DNA of 32,584 nt, from NCBI RefSeq assembly GCF_003260265.1, contig NZ_QITQ01000027.1, positions 1-32,584 of the forward strand. The letters run 5' to 3'. How positions within the stretch are numbered: position 1 is the first letter of the stretch; every line of letters begins with the position of its first letter. Source of the stretch: Roseovarius amoyensis (GTDB taxonomy: Bacteria > Pseudomonadota > Alphaproteobacteria > Rhodobacterales > Rhodobacteraceae). The position numbers and the translations under genes are program-made. The notes under the pieces are model-generated. The model was not told the DNA's origin and ran no database searches. It saw nothing but the letters and a program-made list of their open reading frames with translations. Of the stretch, positions 8,530-16,354 are shown piece after piece.

Positions 8530-9142
8530 TAGTTCGGAATCCGTTGGTGGTGACACCCTCATGGAAGCGGGCATGGAAATCACCAAAATCGGATCAACCG
8601 GTCGCGCGCTTGCCGATGTGCAGATCGAGGGTATGGATGACGTCGGTTTCGTCCAGGCCCATGGGAACGAGGGGGGAAATTGTCTGCGTGGGCCCAAGGT
8701 CACGAAAAGCTGTTGGAACAATTCCGAAAGGACTGCCAGCTCTTTTCACGGAGACTGGCTTCGAACAGCCGATGTCGGATATCCGTACGAAGACGGGTTT
8801 CTGTTCCTGACCGATCGCAAGAAGGACATGATCATTTCGGGAAAGCGAGGAAATCGCCGTCTCCGAGGTTGAAAGGACTCTTTACATGTTGCCGCAGATC
8901 AGGAAGGCCGCCGTCACCGGTATTCCAGATAGCTGCTGGGGCGAGGTTCCGGTGGCGATTGCCGTTCTCAACCACGGCGGGACGCTGGAAATTGACGACA
9001 TGATCCGGCATTGCCGCAAACATCTGGCAGGATTTAAAGCGCCCAAACGCTTGGTTCTGGCCGATGAACTGCCCCGCAACGCTTTCCGAAAAAATCTCAG
9101 ACGGGAATTGCGTGACACATGTATTCCTGAAACCGCCAATTA
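8521..9142 (+). pseudogene. Decayed C-terminal part of an AMP-forming acyl-CoA synthetase
   Basis: The translation aligns with residues about 300-495 of the intact synthetase encoded at 30000-31502. Shared blocks are GDTLMEAG, KIGSTGR, RGPKVTK, then DGFLFLTDRKKDMIISG. After a frameshift near 8841-8846 come EEIAVSEVERTLYMLPQ, WGEVPVAIAV, KHLAGFKAPK and ELPRN. A second irregularity lies near 8670-8685, where a GEIV-C reading shifts frame. The N-terminal two thirds, including the AMP-binding P-loop, are absent. The remnant starts immediately downstream of an operator/promoter, as if a deletion joined the promoter to the gene's tail. The usual PSGK near the end reads AFRK. It cannot encode an active enzyme and now forms the leader of the MmgE/PrpD transcript. 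Confidence 0.85.
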
Positions 9143-9159
9143 GTATCGGAGGAAAAGAT

Positions 9160-10500
9160 ATGGGTTTAACCGCCAGGATCGCCGAATTCACCGTTGGAAT
9201 GGGTATAGACACGATCCCACCCGAGGTTGTTGAAAAAGCCAAGGCCTGCGTTCTGAACGGCTATGGCATCGCCATTGGCTGTCATAACACGCCCTATGCC
9301 CCGGTTGCGCGCCAGGCCGCACTCGCAATGGATGGCGAGTGTCAGGATGGCGCCACCCTTTTGGGCGATGGCCGTAAGACCTCGGTCACCGGCGCGGTTC
9401 TGGCCAATGCGGCGCTGTTTCACGGACGCGCGCAGGAAGACACCTGCGGCGCGGCGCATCTGGGGGCGGTGATAATCCCGCTATTGACCGCATTGATCGA
9501 AGCGCGCGGCCTGTCGACAGAGCGGCTTTTGCCTGCGCTTGTTGCGGGATACGAGACAGGCGGATTGCTGGAAAAGAATTATTCCGGCCGAACCACCCCC
9601 GGCGGCTTTCGTGCCTCTACCTTGTATGGGGCGGTTGCGGCGGCGGCAGCGGTGTCAAAGCTGTTGGGATCGGACGCGGATCAGACAGCGGCGGCCATTG
9701 CCAATGCGGCCTCGTTTTCGGGCGGATTGTTACAGTCCTTTGCCGATGGCACGGACGAATGGCGTTATCAGGTCGGCATGGTCGGGCGCACCGGGCTGGT
9801 GGCGGCGGAACTGGCGCGCGCGGGGTCTGTTTCGGCCCCCCATGCGCTTGAGGGGCCATCCGGGCTGATCAAATCCTTCGCCCATGAGGAGTGCGATGCC
9901 GATGCTCTTGCAGCGCAACTGGGCCACGACTGGGCAACATTGCGCGTGACCTTCAAACCCTATCCTGTCTGTGCTTTCAACCAAACCCCGGTGATTGCGG
10001 CGCTCGCCCTGCACAAGGAACTGGCCGGCGCGCCAATCAAGGCGGTCCGGGTGCGCATGAACCCCTATGAAACCGGCTATGCGGGGATGGATTCCAAGGG
10101 GCCGTTTCACTCTATCTCGGGCACGTTGATGAGCATTCCGTTCTGCATTGCCAACACGTTGCTGAACGGCGCGCCGTCGATGCAGGCGATGACAACCTAT
10201 GCTGATCCCGCCGTCAACGCGATGATCCCGATCATCGACCTGATCAGCGATGAAAGCGTGCCAACACTGTGCTGCACGATCGAGATCGACCTTGAGGATG
10301 GCAATACCGTGCGGCGCGAACAGGTCATGACATTTTCCGATTTCAGCTATGAACGGGCCGAAGTATCCCGCCTGATCCGCCGGGTCGGGGCCGAATCCGA
10401 TGTGCCGACTACCGCATATGATTCCCTTGAGGCCTTTGTCGATGATCTGCCCAATGGCAACATTCAACAGGTTCTGGCGGCATTTTCACAGGTTGAATGA
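9160..10500 (+). CDS. MmgE/PrpD family protein
   Basis: The product belongs to the MmgE/PrpD family, which includes 2-methylcitrate dehydratase, cis-aconitate decarboxylase and many members of unknown substrate. The ATG at 9160 with GGAGGAAAA upstream gives 446 residues, the normal length; a longer in-frame start at 9064 lies in the ligase remnant. Family features seen are the all-helical N-terminal region with GYGIAIGCHNTPY, the AALFHGRAQEDTCGAAHLGA segment matching the family's conserved Asp/His region, then FKPYPVCAFNQTPVIAAL in the centre. The adjoining class III CoA-transferase starts after a 47-bp gap. The pair suggests that a CoA ester, or the acid released from it, is dehydrated or isomerised. 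The substrate is unknown. Confidence 0.85.
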   Translation: MGLTARIAEFTVGMGIDTIPPEVVEKAKACVLNGYGIAIGCHNTPYAPVARQAALAMDGECQDGATLLGDGRKTSVTGAVLANAALFHGRAQEDTCGAAHLGAVIIPLLTALIEARGLSTERLLPALVAGYETGGLLEKNYSGRTTPGGFRASTLYGAVAAAAAVSKLLGSDADQTAAAIANAASFSGGLLQSFADGTDEWRYQVGMVGRTGLVAAELARAGSVSAPHALEGPSGLIKSFAHEECDADALAAQLGHDWATLRVTFKPYPVCAFNQTPVIAALALHKELAGAPIKAVRVRMNPYETGYAGMDSKGPFHSISGTLMSIPFCIANTLLNGAPSMQAMTTYADPAVNAMIPIIDLISDESVPTLCCTIEIDLEDGNTVRREQVMTFSDFSYERAEVSRLIRRVGAESDVPTTAYDSLEAFVDDLPNGNIQQVLAAFSQVE

Positions 10501-10547
10501 ATCGCCGGGCAATCGATACGACCAATAAAGACAAAAGGAGCGCAAAC

Positions 10548-11672
10548 ATGGGCAACCAGCCCCCCTTGGCCGGAATCACCATTCTAGATCTGAGCGAGTT
10601 GTTGCCCGGGCCCTATGCAACCCAGCATCTGGTCGAGCTGGGTGCCAGGGTCATCAAGGTGGAACGCCCCGGCGGTGACGGGGCGCGCCGGATGTTCCCG
10701 GGGCTATTTCAGGCAATTAACCGCGGTAAGGAAAGCATCACGCTTGATCTGAAAAGTGACGCCGACCGGGCGGTGCTGAAAAAGCTGGTCAAGACGACAG
10801 ATGTATTGATCGAAAGCAATCGGCCCGGCGTCGCCACCCGGCTTGGGGTTGATTATGCCACGTTTTCGGCCATCAATCCGCGACTTATCTATTGTTCGAT
10901 AAGTGGCTATGGCCAGACCGGCCCCAGCCGCAACTGGCCGGGGCATGACATGAACTATGCGGCGATGGCCGGTGCGGTGGCCATATCGGGTCGGCCGGAC
11001 GGACCGCCCGAGCACACCACCGGTGTTCCCATCGGTGATATTGCTGCCGCCTCATTTGCGCTTATCTCAATCCTGGCCGCCTTGCGGGCGCGTGACGTGA
11101 CGGGCAAAGGGCAGTATCTGGATGTCGCGATCGCCGATAGCCTGACAAGCTGGATCATGCCGCGCTACGGTGTCTGGGATCTGGCACACCGACAGGGCGT
11201 TGAGTCAGGAAAGGCAGATATACTGCAACGTCCCGGCTATGGGGTTTTCGAAACCGCCGACGGGCAATACCTGACCCTGGGGGCCATCGAGACGCCTTTC
11301 TTCCGGTCGCTGATCCATGTTACCGGGCTGAGCCAGTTTGACGATGCCGCCTATGACGAATATCCGGCCCGCAAACGAGCAACCGACAAGATAAACAGCG
11401 CCCTTGCCGCCTGTATCATCCAAAAAGACTATGCTTACTGGGCGGAGGCGTTCGAGCGCGAGGACGTCCCGTTTTCCCGGGTCAATTCGCTGGCCGAACT
11501 GGCCGAGGATCCGCAACTCGCAGCACGCGGCATGATCCGCCAGGCGGGCGACGCAAATGTGATTGCCTACCCGGTGCCCATGGACGGGATAGACGGCGTG
11601 GCGGCAAAAGTGCCCGCCGCCGGAGAGCATGGCAAGGATATTCTGGCGTCATTGGACCGGGAAGATTGCTGA
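10548..11672 (+). CDS. Class III CoA-transferase (CaiB/BaiF family)
   Basis: This enzyme family moves CoA from a donor acyl-CoA to a free carboxylic acid through an aspartyl-CoA thioester intermediate. The 374-residue product has the N-terminal signature LAGITILDLSELLPGPYAT, GARVIKVERPGGD, and the GHDMNYAAMAG motif, whose Asp (about 134) aligns with the catalytic aspartate. The ATG at 10548 has AAAGGAGCGC upstream. An alternative ATG at 10497, overlapping the previous stop as ATGA, adds 17 unconserved residues. It forms a unit with the MmgE/PrpD gene. Its stop lies 3 bp from the stop of the opposing gene at 11676, so transcripts probably overlap. Substrate unknown; it may salvage CoA onto the pathway acid. 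Confidence 0.88.
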   Translation: MGNQPPLAGITILDLSELLPGPYATQHLVELGARVIKVERPGGDGARRMFPGLFQAINRGKESITLDLKSDADRAVLKKLVKTTDVLIESNRPGVATRLGVDYATFSAINPRLIYCSISGYGQTGPSRNWPGHDMNYAAMAGAVAISGRPDGPPEHTTGVPIGDIAAASFALISILAALRARDVTGKGQYLDVAIADSLTSWIMPRYGVWDLAHRQGVESGKADILQRPGYGVFETADGQYLTLGAIETPFFRSLIHVTGLSQFDDAAYDEYPARKRATDKINSALAACIIQKDYAYWAEAFEREDVPFSRVNSLAELAEDPQLAARGMIRQAGDANVIAYPVPMDGIDGVAAKVPAAGEHGKDILASLDREDC

Positions 11673-11675
11673 CGG

Positions 11676-12524
11676 CTATGATCCGGCAATCTTCTCAACA
11701 AACCCCGGTTCCTGTTCGATAAGGCGGTCCAGCAGCTTTGTTCGTGCCGCGCCAGAGGCGAATTCAATGTCCCTGATGTTCAGCGGATCGACCACCTTGC
11801 GCAGCAGTTCCATATCCGCCGGTTCCGGCTGAGGGGTTTGCGGGGGGATCGTTTGCAGATCAACGGCAAACGGCGTTCTGGCGGCAAATTCGCCGGGGTC
11901 GGTTGAGGGGTGAACCGACAGGATTTCAGGCCCCTTCCTGGTGATCCTGAACACGGCCAGATCGCTGACCAGTATGATCTGGCGGTCAGAGCCATCGTGA
12001 CTGTCCAGCGGATTGCAGACCTCGAATTCGACGCGTTGCACAAAGGTGCGTTTGTCCTGGAGTGGCAGGTAGACCAGAAACGGACGTGCAATGTCGGCCA
12101 GTTCCGCCAGGCCGGCCAGACCAGCGATCCGGCGGCGTTTTCCGTCTCGGCCCGGCAGGTACAGGGTGTTGATGCCACCGGTGATGTCGATCTGGGCCGC
12201 GCGGATGAACTGGCGCATCCGCCCGGTCATGTTGCCCATGATCCGCGCCACCCACTCGTCCGCCTCGAACTGGCGCACCGATCCCTGTTGTGCCGCAACG
12301 TCTGAACAGGTCAGCGCCGCTGACCGGGGTGCCCAGCTTACGGTAAAGGCGCTGGGATCTTCGATGGCCGGTCCGGTATCGCCGCGCCGATGCGCACTCA
12401 GCAGGGCGGCGACCTGCGCCAGCGGCGACATCAGACCGAGCTGCACCAGTTCGGCTTGCTCAAGCAGATGGCTCATGCTTATCACCATCTGTTCGGCGAT
12501 TGTGACAGGTTCGTCCATGTTCAT
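11676..12524 (-). CDS. CoA-transferase family subunit beta, IpdB-like
   Basis: The 282-residue product resembles the beta subunit of type I CoA-transferase-fold enzymes, particularly the IpdB branch, where the complex hydrolyses a cyclic beta-diketone CoA thioester during steroid ring degradation. Visible features are the N-terminal MSHLLEQAELVQLGLMSPLA region, an FIRAAQIDITGGINT segment matching the F-x-G-A-Q-x-D family motif, and a DPLNIRDIEF-like end. It overlaps the alpha subunit gene by four bases (ATGA), which implies coupled synthesis. Assignment to IpdB rather than to glutaconate CoA-transferase is inference from the small divergent beta subunit and its beta-oxidation neighbours. Confidence 0.78.
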   Translation of the reverse strand: MNMDEPVTIAEQMVISMSHLLEQAELVQLGLMSPLAQVAALLSAHRRGDTGPAIEDPSAFTVSWAPRSAALTCSDVAAQQGSVRQFEADEWVARIMGNMTGRMRQFIRAAQIDITGGINTLYLPGRDGKRRRIAGLAGLAELADIARPFLVYLPLQDKRTFVQRVEFEVCNPLDSHDGSDRQIILVSDLAVFRITRKGPEILSVHPSTDPGEFAARTPFAVDLQTIPPQTPQPEPADMELLRKVVDPLNIRDIEFASGAARTKLLDRLIEQEPGFVEKIAGS

Positions 12525-13315
12525 CCCTTTGTGGGCAACGGGTGGCGGTCAAGCCAGGCAGGAACCGCGTCGGGATCAAGTTGCGCATAGTCGCGCAATC
12601 CCTTCCAGTCGGGGCGGTACCGGGGTTCGCAGCCGGTTGGCCAGGCCCCGTTGGGCAGATGCACGACGGCGCTGGTCTGGGGGGCGATAAGATCGGCTTG
12701 CCCGCCTATCGCCGCCAGATCATCGACCAGCTCCTCGCAGGTGACAATGGTTTCGCGCGCCGCTGCCGCCAACAGCCGGTCCGCCGCCAGAGTGCCGCCA
12801 AATTCGGCGTTGCCGCGCCGGTCACAACGCCAGGCGTGGATGATCGCCAGATCGGGGGCGATCGGCGGCAGGGCAACGTATTCATCGCCCCCATAGGGGC
12901 AGGTGATGGTTTCAAGATCCGCGCGCAGCGTCAGCAATGCGCGGCAATGGTGCCGCGCCACGGCATGAAACGGCTGGCCCTGGGCCGCCGCCTGCAGCCC
13001 GAAAAGCAGCGAGGATTCGGTTTCCTCAATCATATCCGCCCCGCGCCGCTGCCCCGGCCCCATGCCAAAGGCTTCGAGCCCGAAATAGAAGGTCCGGACC
13101 CGGTCCACCGCCCCGGCGGCCAGCAACATATCGGTTTCTACGCCGGCGGTCAGGATCACCACCTCGGGAAGGCGCAGCCCGGCGGCGATGATATGGCGGA
13201 TCATGCCGCAGGGTTTGCGCGACATGCTCCAGCCACCCAGGGCAATCTGGCGCGCCTGGGCGATCCGCGCCAGGGACTCGTCCAGCGCGATCAGCTTGTT
13301 TTGTTGATCAGCCAC
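12521..13315 (-). CDS. CoA-transferase family subunit alpha, IpdA-like
   Basis: The 264-residue product matches the alpha subunit of the same CoA-transferase-fold complex. It shows an ALGGWSMSRKPCGMIRHIIA segment near the start, the TAGVETDMLLAAGAVDRV nucleotide-binding-like stretch, a GLQAAAQGQPFH segment, and the WRCDRRGNAEF motif in the second half (compare D-x-x-GN in CoA-transferases). It starts 6 bp after the stop of the acyl-CoA dehydrogenase upstream and overlaps the beta gene by four bases. In IpdAB the two subunits form a hydrolase for a ring-derived beta-diketone CoA ester; here that role is inferred. Classical transferase activity is the alternative. Confidence 0.78.
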   Translation of the reverse strand: MADQQNKLIALDESLARIAQARQIALGGWSMSRKPCGMIRHIIAAGLRLPEVVILTAGVETDMLLAAGAVDRVRTFYFGLEAFGMGPGQRRGADMIEETESSLLFGLQAAAQGQPFHAVARHHCRALLTLRADLETITCPYGGDEYVALPPIAPDLAIIHAWRCDRRGNAEFGGTLAADRLLAAAARETIVTCEELVDDLAAIGGQADLIAPQTSAVVHLPNGAWPTGCEPRYRPDWKGLRDYAQLDPDAVPAWLDRHPLPTKG

Positions 13316-13321
13316 GAGGGG

Positions 13322-14479
13322 TTACAACCCCATTTCCTTGGCGATGATATTGCGCTGGATTTCCATCGCGCCGCCACCGATTTCGAACAGTTTGGCATCG
13401 GTGAAATGCATCGGCATGCCCGACTCGACGCAATATCCGTACCCGCCCATCAATTGAAGGCCGGTGTTGGCAACCCGCATATAGGTCTCGGCACCCGACA
13501 GCTTGGCCATCGACGCCTCGCGGTGACATTCCTGTCCCGCGGCCAGTTTGGCGGCCGCGCGGTAGGTCATCAGCCGGGCCGCGTCGATACTCATCTGCAT
13601 ATCCACCAGCTTATGCCGGATTGCCTGTTGCCGGGCCAGAGGCCGTCCAAAGGCGATCCGCTGGTTCAGATAGTCCACGACTTCGTCAACGATGAACTGC
13701 GAGGCGCCGACACCGATTGCGCCATGATACAGCCGCTCCATATCGAGACTGCGCAACACAGCCTGCCAGCCCTTGCCACGCTCGCCCAAGATCTGGTCCG
13801 GCGTTACCTTCAAATCCTTGATCGACACGGTGTAGGTGGGCGCCACGCTCAGGCCCATTGTGTCCAAACGGTGATGTTCGATGTTCGGGTGTTTCCCCGG
13901 ATTCTCGATCAGAAATGCAGTCAGGCCTTCATGTTTCTCTTTGTCCGGGTCACTGCGTGCGATCAGAATTAACCAGTCTGCAGACGCAATCTGGGTGGTG
14001 TATTGCTTGGACCCGTTGATCAGGAAACTGCCATCAGGCTGTTCGACCGCTTTGGTCTTGATCGACGCCGCATCAGAGCCGGCATCAGGTTCCGTCAGGC
14101 CCAGCGCCATGACATATTTTCCGTCGATGATGTTAGGAACAATGGCGTCTTTCTGTGCCTTGGTCCCGAGCGCCGCAATTGTTGGCCCAAGGATCACCGC
14201 CGAGCGCCCGTAGATTGTACAGATTGCCGGTGAGGCGCGCGCCAGTTCCTGCACGAACACCACCAATCCGATCGGATCGGTCTGATCCAGGCCGCTGTAT
14301 TCGGGCGGCATCAGAAAGTTGTAGACGCCAAGCTCTGCCATTTTGGTGAACAATTCCCTTGGCGGTTCCTCCTTGTCAGAGACCCACTTGAGTACCTTGT
14401 TGCGTGGTAATTCGTTTTCAACGAAACGCCTTGCCGAGTCGCGCAGCGTCTGATGTTCGAAGGAAAGGTCGAAGTCCAT
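13322..14479 (-). CDS. Acyl-CoA dehydrogenase (first of three)
   Basis: This is an FAD-dependent enzyme that introduces the alpha-beta double bond into an acyl-CoA. The 385-residue product has the family order: helical N-terminal domain, the MALGLTEPDAGSDAASI signature (about 124-140), the beta-domain with INGSKQYTT, and the C-terminal helical domain with the QLMGGYGY motif. The usual C-terminal glutamate of the YEG motif is replaced, reading FEIGGGAMEIQR. A glutamate at about 248 in DMERL matches the helix-G catalytic base of isovaleryl- and long-chain-type dehydrogenases. It lies between the PaaK-like gene and the IpdAB-like pair in a tightly packed minus-strand run. Likely substrate is a branched or bulky acyl-CoA, by inference. 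Confidence 0.88.
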   Translation of the reverse strand: MDFDLSFEHQTLRDSARRFVENELPRNKVLKWVSDKEEPPRELFTKMAELGVYNFLMPPEYSGLDQTDPIGLVVFVQELARASPAICTIYGRSAVILGPTIAALGTKAQKDAIVPNIIDGKYVMALGLTEPDAGSDAASIKTKAVEQPDGSFLINGSKQYTTQIASADWLILIARSDPDKEKHEGLTAFLIENPGKHPNIEHHRLDTMGLSVAPTYTVSIKDLKVTPDQILGERGKGWQAVLRSLDMERLYHGAIGVGASQFIVDEVVDYLNQRIAFGRPLARQQAIRHKLVDMQMSIDAARLMTYRAAAKLAAGQECHREASMAKLSGAETYMRVANTGLQLMGGYGYCVESGMPMHFTDAKLFEIGGGAMEIQRNIIAKEMGL

Positions 14480-14534
14480 TTTTTGTCCCAGCCTATGTGA
14501 TTTGATGCTGAATCTTGTGGCGCCCGCTGGTCAT

Positions 14535-15854
14535 TCAGGCAGGGGCCGGGTCCATTTCCGGCCCAATGACGCGCAACGTTTTATACCCGACCATCGGCAA
14601 TTTGGGCACGAACCGAACGCGAACGCGAGTTCCCAATTCCTGCCCTAGATGCGTTTTGATCGTTTCCGCCGCCGCCTTGTCGGCTTCCGTATGCCCGGCC
14701 TCGACGACCCGGAGGTCAAGAAACCCAGGGTCGTCCTCGTGCCGTATCAAGGCGAATTCCCTGTTCCGCCCGACCATAACCCGGGCCAGGCTGGCCTCGA
14801 CCTGATAGGGGTGGATATGGCATCCACCGGCTGTGACGCGATTTGAGGCCCGACCCAGACAGGTGTATCGCCGCCCGGTGCGCCCACAGGCACACGCGCC
14901 GGTATTCTCAACGAACAGATCCTCGGTGCGCCACCGCAGATGTGGCGTCGCCCGGCGATAAAAATCAGTGATTACCATCTCGCCGATTTCGCCTTCGGAT
15001 ACCGGAACCCCGGTGTCGGGATCGACAATTTCGACGAGCACGTTTTCTTCGCCGATCCAGTGGTGGCCGTCATGCTGGTCGCATTCCACCGCAAAAAGGT
15101 TGAGATCCGAACCGTGTCCCGCGTTCGATGTGACCTCAAGCCCCAGCCGGTTACGGAAATCAATACGCGCCTCTGGTCCCAGTTCCGCACCACTGATGAT
15201 CACATGATGGCAATCCCCAAGGCTGGTCAGATTTGGATCTGCGGTCAAATATCGCAACGTGCTGAGCCCGCAATGCATCACCGTGGGGCGCAGATTTCTG
15301 ATAGTATTCGCATAGCGGGTAACGTTCTGAGCAACGTGATCATCGAAAATGATCCAGTTGATGCCGATCTTTTTGGCTGCCTCGCGAGCGATATGTGCCC
15401 AGGGCGCAAAAGGCGTGGTCATCAGGAACAGCACATCATCGGGCCGAAAACCGCCGGCCCATTGCATCCGGGCGATCATTTCGATGTTGGTGTCCAGGTC
15501 GGCGGCGGTAAAGGCCTGATAGGTGCTGCTGCCGCTGGTGCCCGCCGATGGCCCGGCCAGCCTGATTTCCGATCTGGGCACGCAAAGATGCGGCATCGCC
15601 TGCCCGGTGCGCTGCATTTCGTCGCGCAGGTCGTCCTTGCTGGTCAGTGGGACAAGGGCGGAGAAATCCTCGGGCGTGCGGATGTCGGCGGGATTGACCC
15701 CGGCGGCTTTCAGGCGACGGGAATACATGTTGTCGCCTGCCATCACATGATCAAGCAAGGCCCGCAGCCCGGTCGCCTGCATGGTGTGGATCTGGTCGCG
15801 CGACAGGGTTTCGGCGTGTTCGTTCCAATAGATTGAGGTTTTTTTCACAGCCAT
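14535..15854 (-). CDS. PaaK-like (phenylacetate-CoA ligase family) acyl-adenylating ligase
   Basis: The product belongs to the phenylacetate-CoA ligase branch of adenylate-forming enzymes, which activate an acid to its CoA ester with ATP. From the ATG at 15854 it is 439 residues, a usual PaaK length. Visible features are an early YWNEHAETLSRDQI segment, a phosphate-binding loop AGTSGSSTYQAFT near 120-135 (in place of the usual SSGTTGKPT), WRTEDLF, CACGRTGRR and LGRASNRV. The loop lacks the usual lysine and threonine pair. The start is set by TGACATG, where the preceding gene's stop is one base upstream. Being in a run of beta-oxidation genes, it probably activates the pathway substrate or an intermediate. 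Confidence 0.85.
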   Translation of the reverse strand: MAVKKTSIYWNEHAETLSRDQIHTMQATGLRALLDHVMAGDNMYSRRLKAAGVNPADIRTPEDFSALVPLTSKDDLRDEMQRTGQAMPHLCVPRSEIRLAGPSAGTSGSSTYQAFTAADLDTNIEMIARMQWAGGFRPDDVLFLMTTPFAPWAHIAREAAKKIGINWIIFDDHVAQNVTRYANTIRNLRPTVMHCGLSTLRYLTADPNLTSLGDCHHVIISGAELGPEARIDFRNRLGLEVTSNAGHGSDLNLFAVECDQHDGHHWIGEENVLVEIVDPDTGVPVSEGEIGEMVITDFYRRATPHLRWRTEDLFVENTGACACGRTGRRYTCLGRASNRVTAGGCHIHPYQVEASLARVMVGRNREFALIRHEDDPGFLDLRVVEAGHTEADKAAAETIKTHLGQELGTRVRVRFVPKLPMVGYKTLRVIGPEMDPAPA

Positions 15855-15855
15855 G

Positions 15856-16296
15856 TCACCTATCCAGATTGAAGATCGGCAGGACAAAGTCACCGCGCGT
15901 TTCGTACCCGACACTCACCCGTGCATCTATCGCCAGATCCTTTGACGCTCCGCGTATCTCGCTGAAGATGACCCAGTCTTCGTCAAGCCAGATGAATCCC
16001 AGATTATACGGCGCGCGATCATTCCATGCCTTGGTGGGCGGCCTTTCGACCACCGAGAACGAATAGACCTTGCCGCGACCGGCCGATTGTTCCCATTCGA
16101 TCTGATCATAGGTGTTGCAATAGGGGCAATAATCCGAACGTGGCGGGAATATCGCCGATTTGCAGGACGTGCATCGCTGAAAAATCAGCTTTTCTTGCTT
16201 GAGGGCCTCCCAATAGGGCACCGCATCCTGCGTCACCTGTGGCAGGGGCAGTTCCTGGGCTGCGGGCTCTACTGCGGGGTCTGATGCCTGGGTCAT
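15856..16296 (-). CDS. OB-fold/zinc-ribbon protein (DUF35 family), partner of thiolase-fold protein
   Basis: The 146-residue product has an N-terminal helix, a rubredoxin-like zinc ribbon with cysteines at about 42, 45, 57 and 60 (RCTSCKS and CPYCN), and a C-terminal OB fold (VYSFSVVERPPTKAW, FIWLDEDW). DUF35 proteins commonly bind thiolase-fold partners; in ChsH2 the DUF35 domain is required by the Ltp2 aldolase of steroid side-chain degradation. Here the gene follows the thiolase-fold gene by 58 bp and is one base from the PaaK-like gene. It probably forms a complex with the 16355-17566 product and supplies part of its CoA channel. The complex is inferred from family knowledge and neighbourhood. 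Confidence 0.87.
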   Translation of the reverse strand: MTQASDPAVEPAAQELPLPQVTQDAVPYWEALKQEKLIFQRCTSCKSAIFPPRSDYCPYCNTYDQIEWEQSAGRGKVYSFSVVERPPTKAWNDRAPYNLGFIWLDEDWVIFSEIRGASKDLAIDARVSVGYETRGDFVLPIFNLDR

Positions 16297-16354
16297 GGCT
16301 ACGCTCCGATTAATGTTCTGTGTATGCTAGAATAGGCGCTGTGCTTGCTGTGCA

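Noticed and set aside
12542..13972. Long plus-strand frame of 476 codons opposite the IpdA-like and acyl-CoA dehydrogenase genes
   Set aside because: It crosses two well-supported genes on the other strand and has no family features.
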